Shown here in pieces: positions 10,102 through 18,140 of a stretch of 64,000 bases of DNA. The notes beneath the pieces are model-generated. The model made no database searches. It was not told where the DNA came from and saw only the letters and a list, made by a program, of their open reading frames with translations. Position 1 is the stretch's first letter, and each line of letters starts with the position of its first letter. Position numbers and translations under genes: made by a program. Source of the DNA: Candidatus Nitrosocosmicus franklandus (GTDB taxonomy: Archaea > Thermoproteota > Nitrososphaeria > Nitrososphaerales > Nitrososphaeraceae); assembly GCF_900696045.1 (NCBI RefSeq), contig NZ_LR216287.1, forward strand, positions 124,001 through 188,000, written 5' to 3'.

Positions 10102-10402
10102 CTTTCTAATCTATCCTAAATTAGAACTTGATTCATTTATTAGTTGTTTTTTTTTTGGAATGTAGAAAGAAAGGAAGGTATGAAAAAAGAAGAAGAAGAA
10201 GGATCTGAAAAGAAAAGAAAAGAAAAGAAAAGAAAAGAAAAGAAGAGCAAACCACTAACAAAATTGGCTTTTGTAATTTAATCTCTATTACCTAGACACA
10301 AATATGTCATTTGCAAAAATAGCCTCAACAAAATAAATAGATTGAATTTCATTCAATCTTTATTATGAGCATTTATTGTAGACTAAAACTCAGATAGATA
10401 CC
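10102..10402. other. Spacer with a pentanucleotide microsatellite
   Basis: No gene. Contains the promoter region of the phosphatase gene on the left and an (AAAAG)n run at about 10207-10245. A short direct echo (ttgaatttcattcaatc, about 10342) forms a small hairpin. Confidence 0.5.
10207..10245. repeat. (AAAAG)n microsatellite
   Basis: About eight tandem copies of a five-base unit, about 105 bases upstream of the TTG of the phosphatase gene. It is prone to slippage and is purine-only on the plus strand. Confidence 0.9.
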
Positions 10403-10549
10403 CTAATCAATTTTTTGTATCTTTAAAAGAACTTCGCATCGAGGACAACTCAAGCCTAGAAATTTAAATAACAAGTCACCATCTTCGAATTCTTCTGTGA
10501 TTAGCTGACTAAGATTAATACTCTCCTTGCAGTGAGGACATTTTGCCAT
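10403..10549 (-). CDS. Small zinc-ribbon protein, 48 aa
   Basis: Two CxxC knuckles (CPHC near residue 4 and CPRC near residue 36) frame a short acidic middle, which is the pattern of a zinc ribbon. The frame is open further upstream, but the ATG at 10549 is chosen because a TATA box (10571-10582) lies 25-30 bases before it, giving a leaderless message, and because the protein then begins MAKCPHCK. Likely a nucleic-acid- or protein-binding accessory factor; no specific role can be stated. Confidence 0.72.
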   Translation of the reverse strand: MAKCPHCKESINLSQLITEEFEDGDLLFKFLGLSCPRCEVLLKIQKID

Positions 10550-10570
10550 CGAAAGATGATATAGGGTTCG

Positions 10571-10582
10571 TATATATTTAAA
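10571..10582 (-). promoter_or_regulatory. TATA box of the zinc-ribbon gene
   Basis: On the minus strand this reads as AAATATATA-type sequence, centred about 28 bases before the ATG at 10549, the spacing expected for a leaderless archaeal transcript. Confidence 0.65.
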
Positions 10583-10677
10583 TTTATTAAGGTTTTTTGG
10601 GTTCATGGGAAATTATTGTCTTTACCGTATTCAGAGATAGTAAGTTAGTCATTTTATTTGCTGAGAATAAAGGGATT

Positions 10678-10704
10678 GTTTATATAAGTGTTAGGTGCAC
10701 CTAA
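10678..10704 (+). promoter_or_regulatory. TATA box overlapped by a palindromic operator-like site
   Basis: GTTTATATAAG at 10678-10688 is followed at 10691-10704 by the perfect 14-base palindrome TTAGGTGCACCTAA and then by a similar half (TAGTGCATCTAA). A dimeric regulator bound here would cover the start site of any transcript running right. Confidence 0.45.
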
Positions 10705-10734
10705 TAGTGCATCTAATAAGCGAAAAGCATTTGT

Positions 10735-10772
10735 TGTCAAGCAAAAAAACCACCAAATCCCTTTGCTTGACA
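10735..10772 (+). repeat. Perfect 11-bp inverted repeat (hairpin)
   Basis: TGTCAAGCAAA (10735-10745) and TTTGCTTGACA (10762-10772) pair perfectly around a 16-base loop. In a transcript from the promoter at 10678 it would be a hairpin near the 5' end, immediately before the short frame at 10778. Confidence 0.6.
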
Positions 10773-10777
10773 TTCCA

Positions 10778-10855
10778 ATGGCTTATCTCAAAACCAATAC
10801 ACGTCTGGAAAATCTGGAAGTTGTAGATAGGGGTGACGACCACCGACTGGTATAA
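10778..10855 (+). CDS. Possible 25-residue leader or micro-ORF
   Basis: ATG at 10778 opens a short charged peptide (MAYLKTNTRLENLEVVDRGD and five more residues). It is supported only by position: a TATA box, a palindrome and a hairpin precede it. It could equally be part of a non-coding RNA. No homologue is recalled. Confidence 0.25.
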   Translation: MAYLKTNTRLENLEVVDRGDDHRLV

Positions 10856-11192
10856 TAGAAAAAAAAGGTTGGCAAATCAAAAAAGCAGAAAAAAGGCGGA
10901 TTTTAAAAGTCACCCAATTTTCAACTTTCATTTTAGCATATCAAGAAAGTTTAATTCAAAATTTTAGAGCGAATATCTTATCGGGATAATGTATTGGTCG
11001 GAACAAGTTTCATTCTCAATGTCTTAAAGGACCAAATTGGAGAGATAAACCCATTTGCATATGATGATACAATGGCTTGTTCTAATGTTATTAGCAAAAT
11101 ACCTGGTATCTTGTCCAAGTCATCAAAAATAAGTCAATTTTCCAAAAATTGTATGTTATATTTAACTATTATTAATTGAATAATTATATAAA
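10856..11192. other. Spacer, possibly with a short frame
   Basis: A TTG-started frame at 10994-11179 (+) would give 61 residues ending 13 bases before the next gene, but neither composition nor promoter supports it strongly. Nothing else is recognised. Confidence 0.35.
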
Positions 11193-11561
11193 ATGAAGAA
11201 TTATCAAAAGCTCACTATTATTACTGCTATTTTGGGACTTATAATTCCACTTATTGGGATTGCCCTTTATTTTTTCATCAATAGCTTTGTAGGCATTCCT
11301 ATATTGGCATTATTTGTTGGATGGGCCTTGCTTATTGCAATCGGAATAATCGCTATTAATGTAGGTGCAATAATTGCTGCTTTTAAGATCAGAAATAAGA
11401 AATTGGTAGGAGGTATTCTGATTGCCTGCGGTGTGTTGTTGTTTGCTTTAATTCAATGGTTTGCCATTCCTGCACTTGTGTTATTTATAATTGCAGGAAT
11501 TATGGCCTTTAGAGACAAAGACCAAGTTACTAATTTGAAAGAAAAAATTGGTAAAGAGTAG
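11193..11561 (+). CDS. Small membrane protein, four TM helices
   Basis: The 122-residue product is almost entirely hydrophobic: helices near 7-29, 33-58, 70-86 and 88-108, then a charged tail (RDKDQVTNLKEKIGKE) probably in the cytoplasm. The ATG directly follows AATTATATAAA, so the TATA element is too close for that start unless transcription begins upstream. I know no family beyond generic small archaeal membrane proteins. It lies between parts of the ebo-like module, but nothing links it functionally. Confidence 0.7.
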   Translation: MKNYQKLTIITAILGLIIPLIGIALYFFINSFVGIPILALFVGWALLIAIGIIAINVGAIIAAFKIRNKKLVGGILIACGVLLFALIQWFAIPALVLFIIAGIMAFRDKDQVTNLKEKIGKE

Positions 11562-11639
11562 TAGAGCTTTGCCTCAGCAATTCTCTTGAACAGCGAATTG
11601 TTGAGGCAAATTATCTACTGCTAATAATACTGTAGAGGT

Positions 11640-12122
11640 TTAACCGTTCAACTCTTGTTCGATTTCCCTTTCGGCATCCTCACATTCCGACAGATTTCCA
11701 ATACCCGAGGAACCGGGAACCAAACTGCAGTTGTTAATGTTATAATAGTGTACGCCATTATCATCTACTAAATATTCTCCTCTTTGCATTTCATTTGCAG
11801 TTGAAAGCTCGCTTTGGTTGGAACCTAGAGTGCTGGTATTTTGGACATTGCCTGAAGATTCATTATCGGAATTGGGGTTTGGAACAATTGTTACAGTTGC
11901 CACATCAAGCTGGTCCTTGCTGACACCATCAACACCTGTACTAGAATTCTGGAATGTCGAATTACCTTCGGTGACAGTGTTTGAGGGGCTTGATACTGAA
12001 GTAGATGCTAGTGCAACTAACCCACCGTCGTCTTCAACATGTGTCAATGACGACAAGACTGCACCAAAAATACTGCTCAATAATAGAAGGGTTAAAAACA
12101 ATTGACGCTCTTTTTTCATCAT
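11640..12122 (-). CDS. Secreted Ser/Thr/Asn-rich protein
   Basis: An N-terminal signal (KKERQLFLTLLLLSSIFGAVLSS) is followed by a polar linker rich in Ser, Thr and Asn with many NxS/T sites. A small C-terminal domain (residues about 110-160) has two or three cysteines (NNCSLVPG, SECEDAE), probably disulfide-bonded outside the cell. Two adjacent ATG codons are available. The function is unknown; a cell-surface or secreted small protein. Confidence 0.65.
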   Translation of the reverse strand: MMKKERQLFLTLLLLSSIFGAVLSSLTHVEDDGGLVALASTSVSSPSNTVTEGNSTFQNSSTGVDGVSKDQLDVATVTIVPNPNSDNESSGNVQNTSTLGSNQSELSTANEMQRGEYLVDDNGVHYYNINNCSLVPGSSGIGNLSECEDAEREIEQELNG

Positions 12123-12249
12123 TGATCTTTTTAATTAGATAGAGCTTAAGAATCTATTCCAAACTCTATTACAACAGAAAAGAATTGTAGTTACAAGATT
12201 CTTTTTAGGCCTATTTTTATACCGTTTAAATCCATCCAGCGAAGAAAGA

Positions 12250-13251
12250 TCAGGTCATGCTAATCCTTTTGCTTAGATAGATAGACGGCAATATTAGAAG
12301 AGCGGTCGAAATGCCTGCGATTGGTCCTGATAATCCTGCAATGAATGCCGAGTCCAACAGGATTAGCAAAAGTAGCATATTTTTTACTATGAACTGCATT
12401 ATTAGACTTCCTTGTAAATGACGTTGGAGTGTCTGAGCTTTATGGTAAATAAAGGTTACAACAATAGCTATAGCCACAATAAAAATCAAGTATTCTTGTA
12501 GGTGTACTACCAGAAAAGAGCCAAAAAAACCAACAATTACCAGGAAAATTATATAAGTGTAATAAACATTTTTGACACTTGCAACTTTTACTTGTTTATC
12601 ATCAAACTCTCTTCTTGTTTCTTTAGAGCTTATCCAAGTAAGTACAAATACGTGAAAAAAGACCGAGCCTAGAGCTAATAATAATAATAATAATATTGTC
12701 GGCTCTAGATAGGCAGGATTGAAAGATGGAGGAAATGTGACATTGTTAGGAGTTTGACTGGAAAAGCCAAATAGAATACTAAATCCATAGAATACGTTTA
12801 GAGCTCTAATTCCTCCCATGAGAAAAGGTCTAAAAAATCCGGACTTTAGTTTATAGTTGTATACAAGTATAGAGAGTACAAGCGTACCAGAAATTCCTAC
12901 TGCGATTATGTTAACAAAAAAAGACAAAAAGAAACCTGCACAAAATAAGGCAATCATGAGAAAAATCGCATGCCTTTCTTGTACCCTACCTGAGGACAGC
13001 GGCCTTGTTGGTCTTTCAATCTTGTCAGTCTTTATATCAAATAGATCGTTAGATACTAGTCCTCCCAAATATAACGATATTGATGAAAAGATCAATATTA
13101 CAAGTTCTTCTAAATTGCTTTCTGACGTTCCAAATATTACAGCACCCTGAAACGCAAAATGTGCTATCAAAAATCCCAATATAATATCTGAAGGTACTGT
13201 AAAGATATTGGGGATTCTTAGAAGCTTAAGGTATGGATTGTCTAGCAACAA
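12250..13251 (-). CDS. EboC-like UbiA superfamily membrane protein
   Basis: Polytopic protein of the UbiA prenyltransferase superfamily with about nine helices. The first Asp-rich motif is intact (SNDLFDIKTDKIERPTRPLS, near residue 65-85). The second canonical DxxxD motif of true prenyltransferases is not visible: the corresponding loop reads FVLTWISSKETRREFDD. Lack of the second motif and the opening LRIPNIFTVPSDIILGFL both recall EboC. It may therefore carry or transport a substrate rather than prenylate one. TTG start. It lies 40 bases after the second TIM-barrel gene on the same strand, so they are probably co-transcribed. Confidence 0.82.
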   Translation of the reverse strand: MLLDNPYLKLLRIPNIFTVPSDIILGFLIAHFAFQGAVIFGTSESNLEELVILIFSSISLYLGGLVSNDLFDIKTDKIERPTRPLSSGRVQERHAIFLMIALFCAGFFLSFFVNIIAVGISGTLVLSILVYNYKLKSGFFRPFLMGGIRALNVFYGFSILFGFSSQTPNNVTFPPSFNPAYLEPTILLLLLLALGSVFFHVFVLTWISSKETRREFDDKQVKVASVKNVYYTYIIFLVIVGFFGSFLVVHLQEYLIFIVAIAIVVTFIYHKAQTLQRHLQGSLIMQFIVKNMLLLLILLDSAFIAGLSGPIAGISTALLILPSIYLSKRISMT

Positions 13252-13291
13252 AATATTTCATAAAGTAAGATTGATAACCCTTCTTTCTATA

Positions 13292-14122
13292 TCAATGGTC
13301 TAAATTTTGCAGATAATTAAAGGAAGTTGTTGCAGCCTCCAAGGGTTTATCCTTGTATGGGTACAGTTCAACAGTTATGTATCCATCAAAGCTGATATCT
13401 TTAATCGCTTTAAATACCTGTTTAAAATCAATTGTACCTAATCCAGGGATTAAGTGATAGTGAACCCTGTCTTTGATATCTGCCATATGAAAATGCTCGA
13501 TATACTCTCTAAGATCTGATATCAAGGTACTTGGATCCTCATTGACACAGTAAAAATGCCCAATGTCAAAGTTTAGGCGCAAATATTTTGAATCAAAATT
13601 CTTCATAAATTCTAAAAATTGTCTAGAGTTTTCTATCAATAGGCCTGGCTCTGGTTCAATAAGGATTTTAATCTGTTTTTTTTCAGCAACTGGTAATACG
13701 GATTCTATACCCTGTCTAAAAAATTGTAAGGCTTTTTCTTTTGACAAATTTTCGGAAGGAAGTAGGGGACCACCTGGTTCTACAGAGATATTTTTGGCTC
13801 CCAATTGATATGCCAGATTTATGCAGTCTATGGTATGATTGATTCTTTGTTCTCTTTTATCTTGATTCTTTTCAATCCATGAAGGGTGATACGTATCGCC
13901 TAATGCAAATAAAGTAAATGCATTAAGGTTAGAGATTTCGAGTTTATTTTCCTCTAACATGCTTTTTAGTTCTTGCAACATTTTATCTGTAAAGTTAGCA
14001 GGATAAGCATGAGGAACATCACACATTATTTCAATACCTGTATAACCAACTTGAGATATCAATTTTGTAGAATCGATTAGAGAATAATTGGTAAAAGCAT
14101 TAGAACTAAATGCAAATTTCAT
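13292..14122 (-). CDS. Sugar-phosphate isomerase/epimerase, TIM barrel (second copy)
   Basis: A second xylose-isomerase-like TIM barrel, only distantly similar to the one at 7737. The metal-binding acids and bases appear in ILIEPEPG, LNFDIGHFYC, EHFHMADIKDRVHYHLIPG and YITVELYPY. At 276 residues it is a normal single-domain member. It is the first gene of a unit that continues into the EboC-like gene. A TATA box about 20-29 bases upstream places the transcript start at the ATG. The substrate is unknown, but an inosose, keto-sugar or hydroxypyruvate-like compound is typical of the family. Confidence 0.85.
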   Translation of the reverse strand: MKFAFSSNAFTNYSLIDSTKLISQVGYTGIEIMCDVPHAYPANFTDKMLQELKSMLEENKLEISNLNAFTLFALGDTYHPSWIEKNQDKREQRINHTIDCINLAYQLGAKNISVEPGGPLLPSENLSKEKALQFFRQGIESVLPVAEKKQIKILIEPEPGLLIENSRQFLEFMKNFDSKYLRLNFDIGHFYCVNEDPSTLISDLREYIEHFHMADIKDRVHYHLIPGLGTIDFKQVFKAIKDISFDGYITVELYPYKDKPLEAATTSFNYLQNLDH

Positions 14123-14141
14123 AATTTATCTATTTTAATTA

Positions 14142-14151
14142 CTATATATAG
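14142..14151 (-). promoter_or_regulatory. TATA box of the TIM barrel-EboC unit
   Basis: CTATATATAG (its own reverse complement) ends 20 bases before the ATG at 14122, consistent with a leaderless transcript. Confidence 0.65.
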
Positions 14152-14338
14152 TCATTTTATTTCGCCTCTTGTCCTTTTATCCAAAAATGGGAACTAGGTA
14201 CAAAAAAAAGAGTTGTTAACTTTTTATCTTAAATTTATCAATCAATTTCAGAGTTAAAAAAAATGAAAAATAGATTTATCCACAGACCGAAATCTTATTA
14301 ATCGTATATCACAGCGTTTCAAACTAAGCGTATTTTGG

Positions 14339-14959
14339 TCAAACAGTCGTTGTAGGCTTAGGCTCAGGATTGTTATAGACTCCACTATTCGTCGTGTGAC
14401 CATAATCTTGGAGAAAATCATACAATACAACGTGATGTCCAGCTCCTCCACTACCTCCACCTGCTAGAAAATCCATGATAAATATCATAGCGATAAAACC
14501 GACGACGACAGCCACCAGAATTATAATTTTGTTCTTCATGTTAGCCCAAGTCATCTTGTTCTTTTGATTCGGACTCGGTGAACCTGGGGCAGTAGATGAG
14601 GAGATTGCCGATACAGATGGGGTGGGATTATTCTTCTTCTCGTAAAAGGCTCTTATTCTTTCTTCTTCTTCCAGTTCGCGCAACCTTTGTTCATGCTTTG
14701 ACGTATTTAATACTGGAACCTTTTTAACTGTAGCGCCATCGATGGCAGATTTATGAACCTCATAAAGGATAAGAGTTTTTTTTCCTTCTTTGGAATACCT
14801 ATTGAATAAATCCAGGGCCTCCTCATAATTTGAAAATTCAACGGTAGAACTAGTTTTAAATTTGCCACTTATCTCTAGTAGGAATTTTTTTATAACATTT
14901 GAATCGTTTTCATTGTTATCTTCTATTCCTTCCATGTTTAATTCGCTACCTTTTTCCAC
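14339..14959 (-). CDS. Single-pass membrane protein with cytoplasmic N-domain
   Basis: Unrecognised. The N-terminal 110 residues are charged and look folded (VIKKFLLEISGKFK, SSTVEFSNYEEALDLFNRYS, KKTLILYEVHKS), followed by a coiled-coil-like Glu/Arg stretch, a Ser/Pro linker and one membrane helix at about 144-165. The C-terminal part is Gly- and His-containing (GGGSGGAGHH) and ends in PKPTTTV. The helix near the C-terminus leaves about 40 residues outside. A second ATG eight codons in is possible. It lies between the two halves of the ebo-like set. Confidence 0.65.
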   Translation of the reverse strand: MEKGSELNMEGIEDNNENDSNVIKKFLLEISGKFKTSSTVEFSNYEEALDLFNRYSKEGKKTLILYEVHKSAIDGATVKKVPVLNTSKHEQRLRELEEEERIRAFYEKKNNPTPSVSAISSSTAPGSPSPNQKNKMTWANMKNKIIILVAVVVGFIAMIFIMDFLAGGGSGGAGHHVVLYDFLQDYGHTTNSGVYNNPEPKPTTTV

Positions 14960-15070
14960 TTAAAATACAATATTCTAGTATATACATTCTTTGGAAATAA
15001 AAAAAACGAACAATGTATAATTCCAAAAACAGTTGACACTCCTTCATTTATACAATGCTTATATCCAAAT

Positions 15071-15229
15071 ATGTCTAAAGGTATTAGTATGGCAACCGAT
15101 CAATCTGGTGCTACAAATTCAGGACACACCTGTAACCTTTGTGGTCTCACTTTTCAAACAAAAGATGAGAAAGAAGAGCATATGAAACTCGAACACTCAG
15201 AACACAAGCAACCTAGTGGCGTGTCTTAA
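15071..15229 (+). CDS. C2H2 zinc-finger mini-protein, 52 aa
   Basis: A single classical zinc finger: CNLCGLTFQTKDEKEEHMKL with the final His four residues later gives C-x2-C-x12-H-x4-H. The rest of the protein is short and polar. Two in-frame ATGs are possible (15071 and 15089). The AT-rich boxes near 15045 and 15058 and the AAAGGT before the second make the second ATG (46 residues) at least as likely. Such one-finger proteins occur in Nitrososphaeria and may bind DNA or protein; no target is known. Confidence 0.72.
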   Translation: MSKGISMATDQSGATNSGHTCNLCGLTFQTKDEKEEHMKLEHSEHKQPSGVS

Positions 15230-16045
15230 ATTTTTTATAATTATTTCGAATTTTCATTTTTCATTCGAAATAAAATCAAGCATTTTATCTTTAAAGTTTA
15301 GGAGTCTCTGACTAAGGGATCTTTTAAGTAAAAAACACAATTGCAATAAATAAAATGAAGAGACAATTAAGGACGGTTTATGACTCTAGTATGTTAGTCA
15401 TTTAAATTATGATGATAGTCTATAATAATAATAAATCAGAAAATTATCATTTGAAGTTTCTTTGTCGTAATATGAATTTAAAAATGCTTATGCACTGAAT
15501 CTTGTCCAACTCTTGAATCACTACATGATAACAAAATTAGAAGCTCAAGGAAGAAGAGTTTTAAAATTGAATTCAAAGCATTAAAAATAGAACACAAAGA
15601 AATTGAAAACTCTCATTATGCCAAACCCTCAAAATTCTGAAAAATAACTACTCAACAATCAAAATATATTTCTGCGGTAACGGTATAATATGTGACACAA
15701 TTTGGAATTTTTCTCTGAATAATCCAAAATAGTACCATCATGTTATCACAGATAAGCTATTTTTTGGATCAGGGTATAAATTGCTACACTAAGACAGAGA
15801 TAAGAAATGATGATTTTTTTGAGTAATGAATAAGACCAATTACTTATTAGCCAGATATATTATGACTTGACTTTCCATCCAAAAATGAATGTGTATTGCG
15901 CAGCTCAAAGTATTAGATAATATATTGGGGATTGATATTTCGAATCGCTTTATAGGTTAATAATTTCAAACTAAAATCGCGAATTTTATCCAACTCTACT
16001 GAAGCTAGAGTTTACAAAAAAGAAATGAGCATTATAATGCAATTC
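15230..16045. other. Gene-free spacer
   Basis: About 800 bases of AT-rich sequence with no frame worth calling and no repeat or hairpin that stands out. Confidence 0.4.
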
Positions 16046-16585
16046 TTATCTAGAATCTCTGCCGTCACCGCCGTTACCACCATCTCCTCCAGAGCCACCT
16101 GAGCCACCTGAGCCACCGTCACCGCCGTTACCACCATCTCCTCCAGAGCCACCTGAGCCACCTGAGCCACCTGAGCCACCGTCACCGCCGTTACCACCAT
16201 CTCCTCCAGAGCCACCTGAGCCACCTGAGCCACCATCATCTATATTCTGTAAAATTCTAACCCTTTGATTATCATCCGTCATGTTCTTATTCTCTATCCA
16301 ACAGGCGGTGCTACCAGAGCCACCGTCACCACCGTCTCCTCCAGAGCCACCATCACCACCACTACTACCTATCGCCCGTTCACCAGGCTGTCCTTCTTCC
16401 CCAGGTTGTCCTTCTGTTACATTATTCTTACAGTATATTACATAGGATTCTTCATCCACTGAGCTCGTATTTTGAGTTAAACTTGCATTGTCGGAGCTGT
16501 TGTTAGTTGAATACGCACTATTACCATACGGAAACCCGAAAAGTGAGAAAGCTAAAAGAACTGTACATACAAGGATACTATTCAT
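16046..16585 (-). CDS. Secreted glycine-rich repeat protein (GGDGGSGG type)
   Basis: The signal peptide covers residues 1-24 (ILVCTVLLAFSLFGFPYGNSA). Next comes a short collagen-like GQPGEEGQPGERA stretch, then glycine triplets GGx with x = Ser, Asp or Asn. These are interrupted by one 30-residue non-repetitive island containing a cysteine (TACWIENKNMTDDNQRVRIL). The last 60 residues are near-perfect copies of a 19-22 residue block at DNA level. Start fixed by a TATA-like box (16611-16620) 26-35 bases upstream. Likely an extracellular matrix or envelope protein. The antisense frames are artefacts of the repeat. Confidence 0.8.
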   Translation of the reverse strand: MNSILVCTVLLAFSLFGFPYGNSAYSTNNSSDNASLTQNTSSVDEESYVIYCKNNVTEGQPGEEGQPGERAIGSSGGDGGSGGDGGDGGSGSTACWIENKNMTDDNQRVRILQNIDDGGSGGSGGSGGDGGNGGDGGSGGSGGSGGSGGDGGNGGDGGSGGSGGSGGDGGNGGDGRDSR

Positions 16586-17118
16586 ATTATGTTAATTTAT
16601 GCATCACAAAATATTAATATTTATGACTATAACCCAATCAAATCTCTTCCGATAACTTTAAGAGATATTCATGGATTTCAAAAATAAAAATGAGGGCTAG
16701 ATCTTGCAATTGTATCTTTCTTTGTGGTTACTTATAGTCTTCTGATATGTGATGCAAACAAGGCTATGTCAAACTTCTCTAAGATTCAAATTAATGAGGT
16801 CATCATTGAAATATCCTTTGCATGTGCCTTACTAAAAACCTCAAAACTACTCAAATCTTTCAAATATTAGGACAGGATGCGGAAATGTAAGCTCAAATTT
16901 TATTATCAAACATGATATTAGTAGTTAAGAATCATCGAATTCTAGGTGATCTGTTAAAAATCTCGTCCGATTTATTTCCAAAATTGATTTACTCGATGAC
17001 CAAAGTACAAAAGAATCCCTTCCATAAATAGTCCAATTCAAGTCCATCGGTCTCAGAATCTCGTCCATACGCGGTCCAACGCTATTCAAACGAGATTGGT
17101 GTTAATAGAGAGAGAGAT
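16586..17118. other. Gene-free spacer
   Basis: No gene seen. The right end has a short AG run (agagagagag, about 17108-17117) before the HTH protein gene. Confidence 0.4.
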
Positions 17119-17169
17119 GTGATTTATTTTTTTTATATTTGGAAATATATATTACTGTTATGCTTTCAA

Positions 17170-17703
17170 TTGGCAAAAAAAATTCCTTTAATAATTAAAG
17201 AAAAGGTAGGTAAGTTATTGATTTCTGGGATGTCACGTGACATGATCGCTAAACACATGGGGATAGGAGCTGGATCTGTATCAAGGATTGCTGATGAAAT
17301 AATGTCAAGAGAGATTCCTGACTTGTACGCATTGAGAGAGATCGCTGTAAAAATAAAAAGTGATGGTTTTGATTGGAGAAACCTAGCATCTTTTGTTAGG
17401 TTTTCGAATTTGCTAGAACAAATGGGTTTATCTCAATTGGACATTGAGAATTTAATTCAGTATATAGAAAGCCATTGTTATAAAACTGACCAGAATATTC
17501 ACGATTTTGTAATTGGTATGAATGAAAATCTCAAATTTGCATTTGAATTGGGAGTTCCCATTTATGAATTATCAGAGACCATAAAACAAAAGAAAGAAGA
17601 GATAAAAGCTTTGGAAAATGAGCGAAACAGATTAAAGACTTTGATTCAAAAATATAGGTTTGATTATTCAAAAATCCATGGGAGAATGCCTGACTATTTA
17701 TGA
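17170..17703 (+). CDS. Helix-turn-helix plus coiled-coil protein
   Basis: The N-terminal third carries a resolvase/transposase-like HTH (LLISGMSRDMIAKHMGIGAG, then SVSRIADEI). The middle is helical (FVRFSNLLEQMGLSQLDIEN), and the end is a coiled coil (ETIKQKKEEIKALENERNRL). It may regulate transcription or belong to a mobile element, since HTH-coiled-coil orphans of this sort are frequent in Nitrososphaerales. The frame is open to 17119, but the TTG at 17170 is chosen because AT-rich TATA-like stretches (17133-17155) lie directly before it. There is no partner gene nearby. Confidence 0.6.
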   Translation: MAKKIPLIIKEKVGKLLISGMSRDMIAKHMGIGAGSVSRIADEIMSREIPDLYALREIAVKIKSDGFDWRNLASFVRFSNLLEQMGLSQLDIENLIQYIESHCYKTDQNIHDFVIGMNENLKFAFELGVPIYELSETIKQKKEEIKALENERNRLKTLIQKYRFDYSKIHGRMPDYL

Positions 17704-18140
17704 CCTTGAATTCGTAACTGGATCTCTTTTTGAGCTCGTGCATAAGACCCCAGGTACATAATACCAATGCGGATTGTCAAAAGATCACATCATGTTAACA
17801 TCCCCGTCTGTTTCTTTTTTTGAATGAGATATTGTACACTACAAGACATGTTTTCATCATTTTGAATTAATATCCTCTGCTGCTGGTAATCGATACTTCA
17901 AACATTCATTGGAGAATTTGTACATGCTGAAAAATGCACATTATAATCATTATCTTAAAAAGGAGATTCGTATGACGGGAATCAACCTAATTGTTTCTCA
18001 TGTTTCAAAACAAAAGAGCAATATTCCAACCACATGTCAGTTGCATAGTTTAATTAATTTGAAATTATTTATCAAAGATTTAGATGTTTGTTTAGAGTGC
18101 GAAACGAATCATCCAAAATCATCGGTGAAATAATGCATGA
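17704..18140. other. Spacer, doubtful small frame
   Basis: A frame at 17909-18133 (+) of 74 residues runs towards the end of the dehydrogenase gene. It contains a possible Cys pair (DVCLEC), but no promoter or family supports it. Otherwise nothing is seen. Confidence 0.35.

Noticed and set aside
16060-16240. Regular spacing of repeats as a possible CRISPR array
   Set aside because: Units are adjacent coding repeats without unique spacers, and no cas gene is nearby. The same holds for 35843-36230 and 38909-39247.
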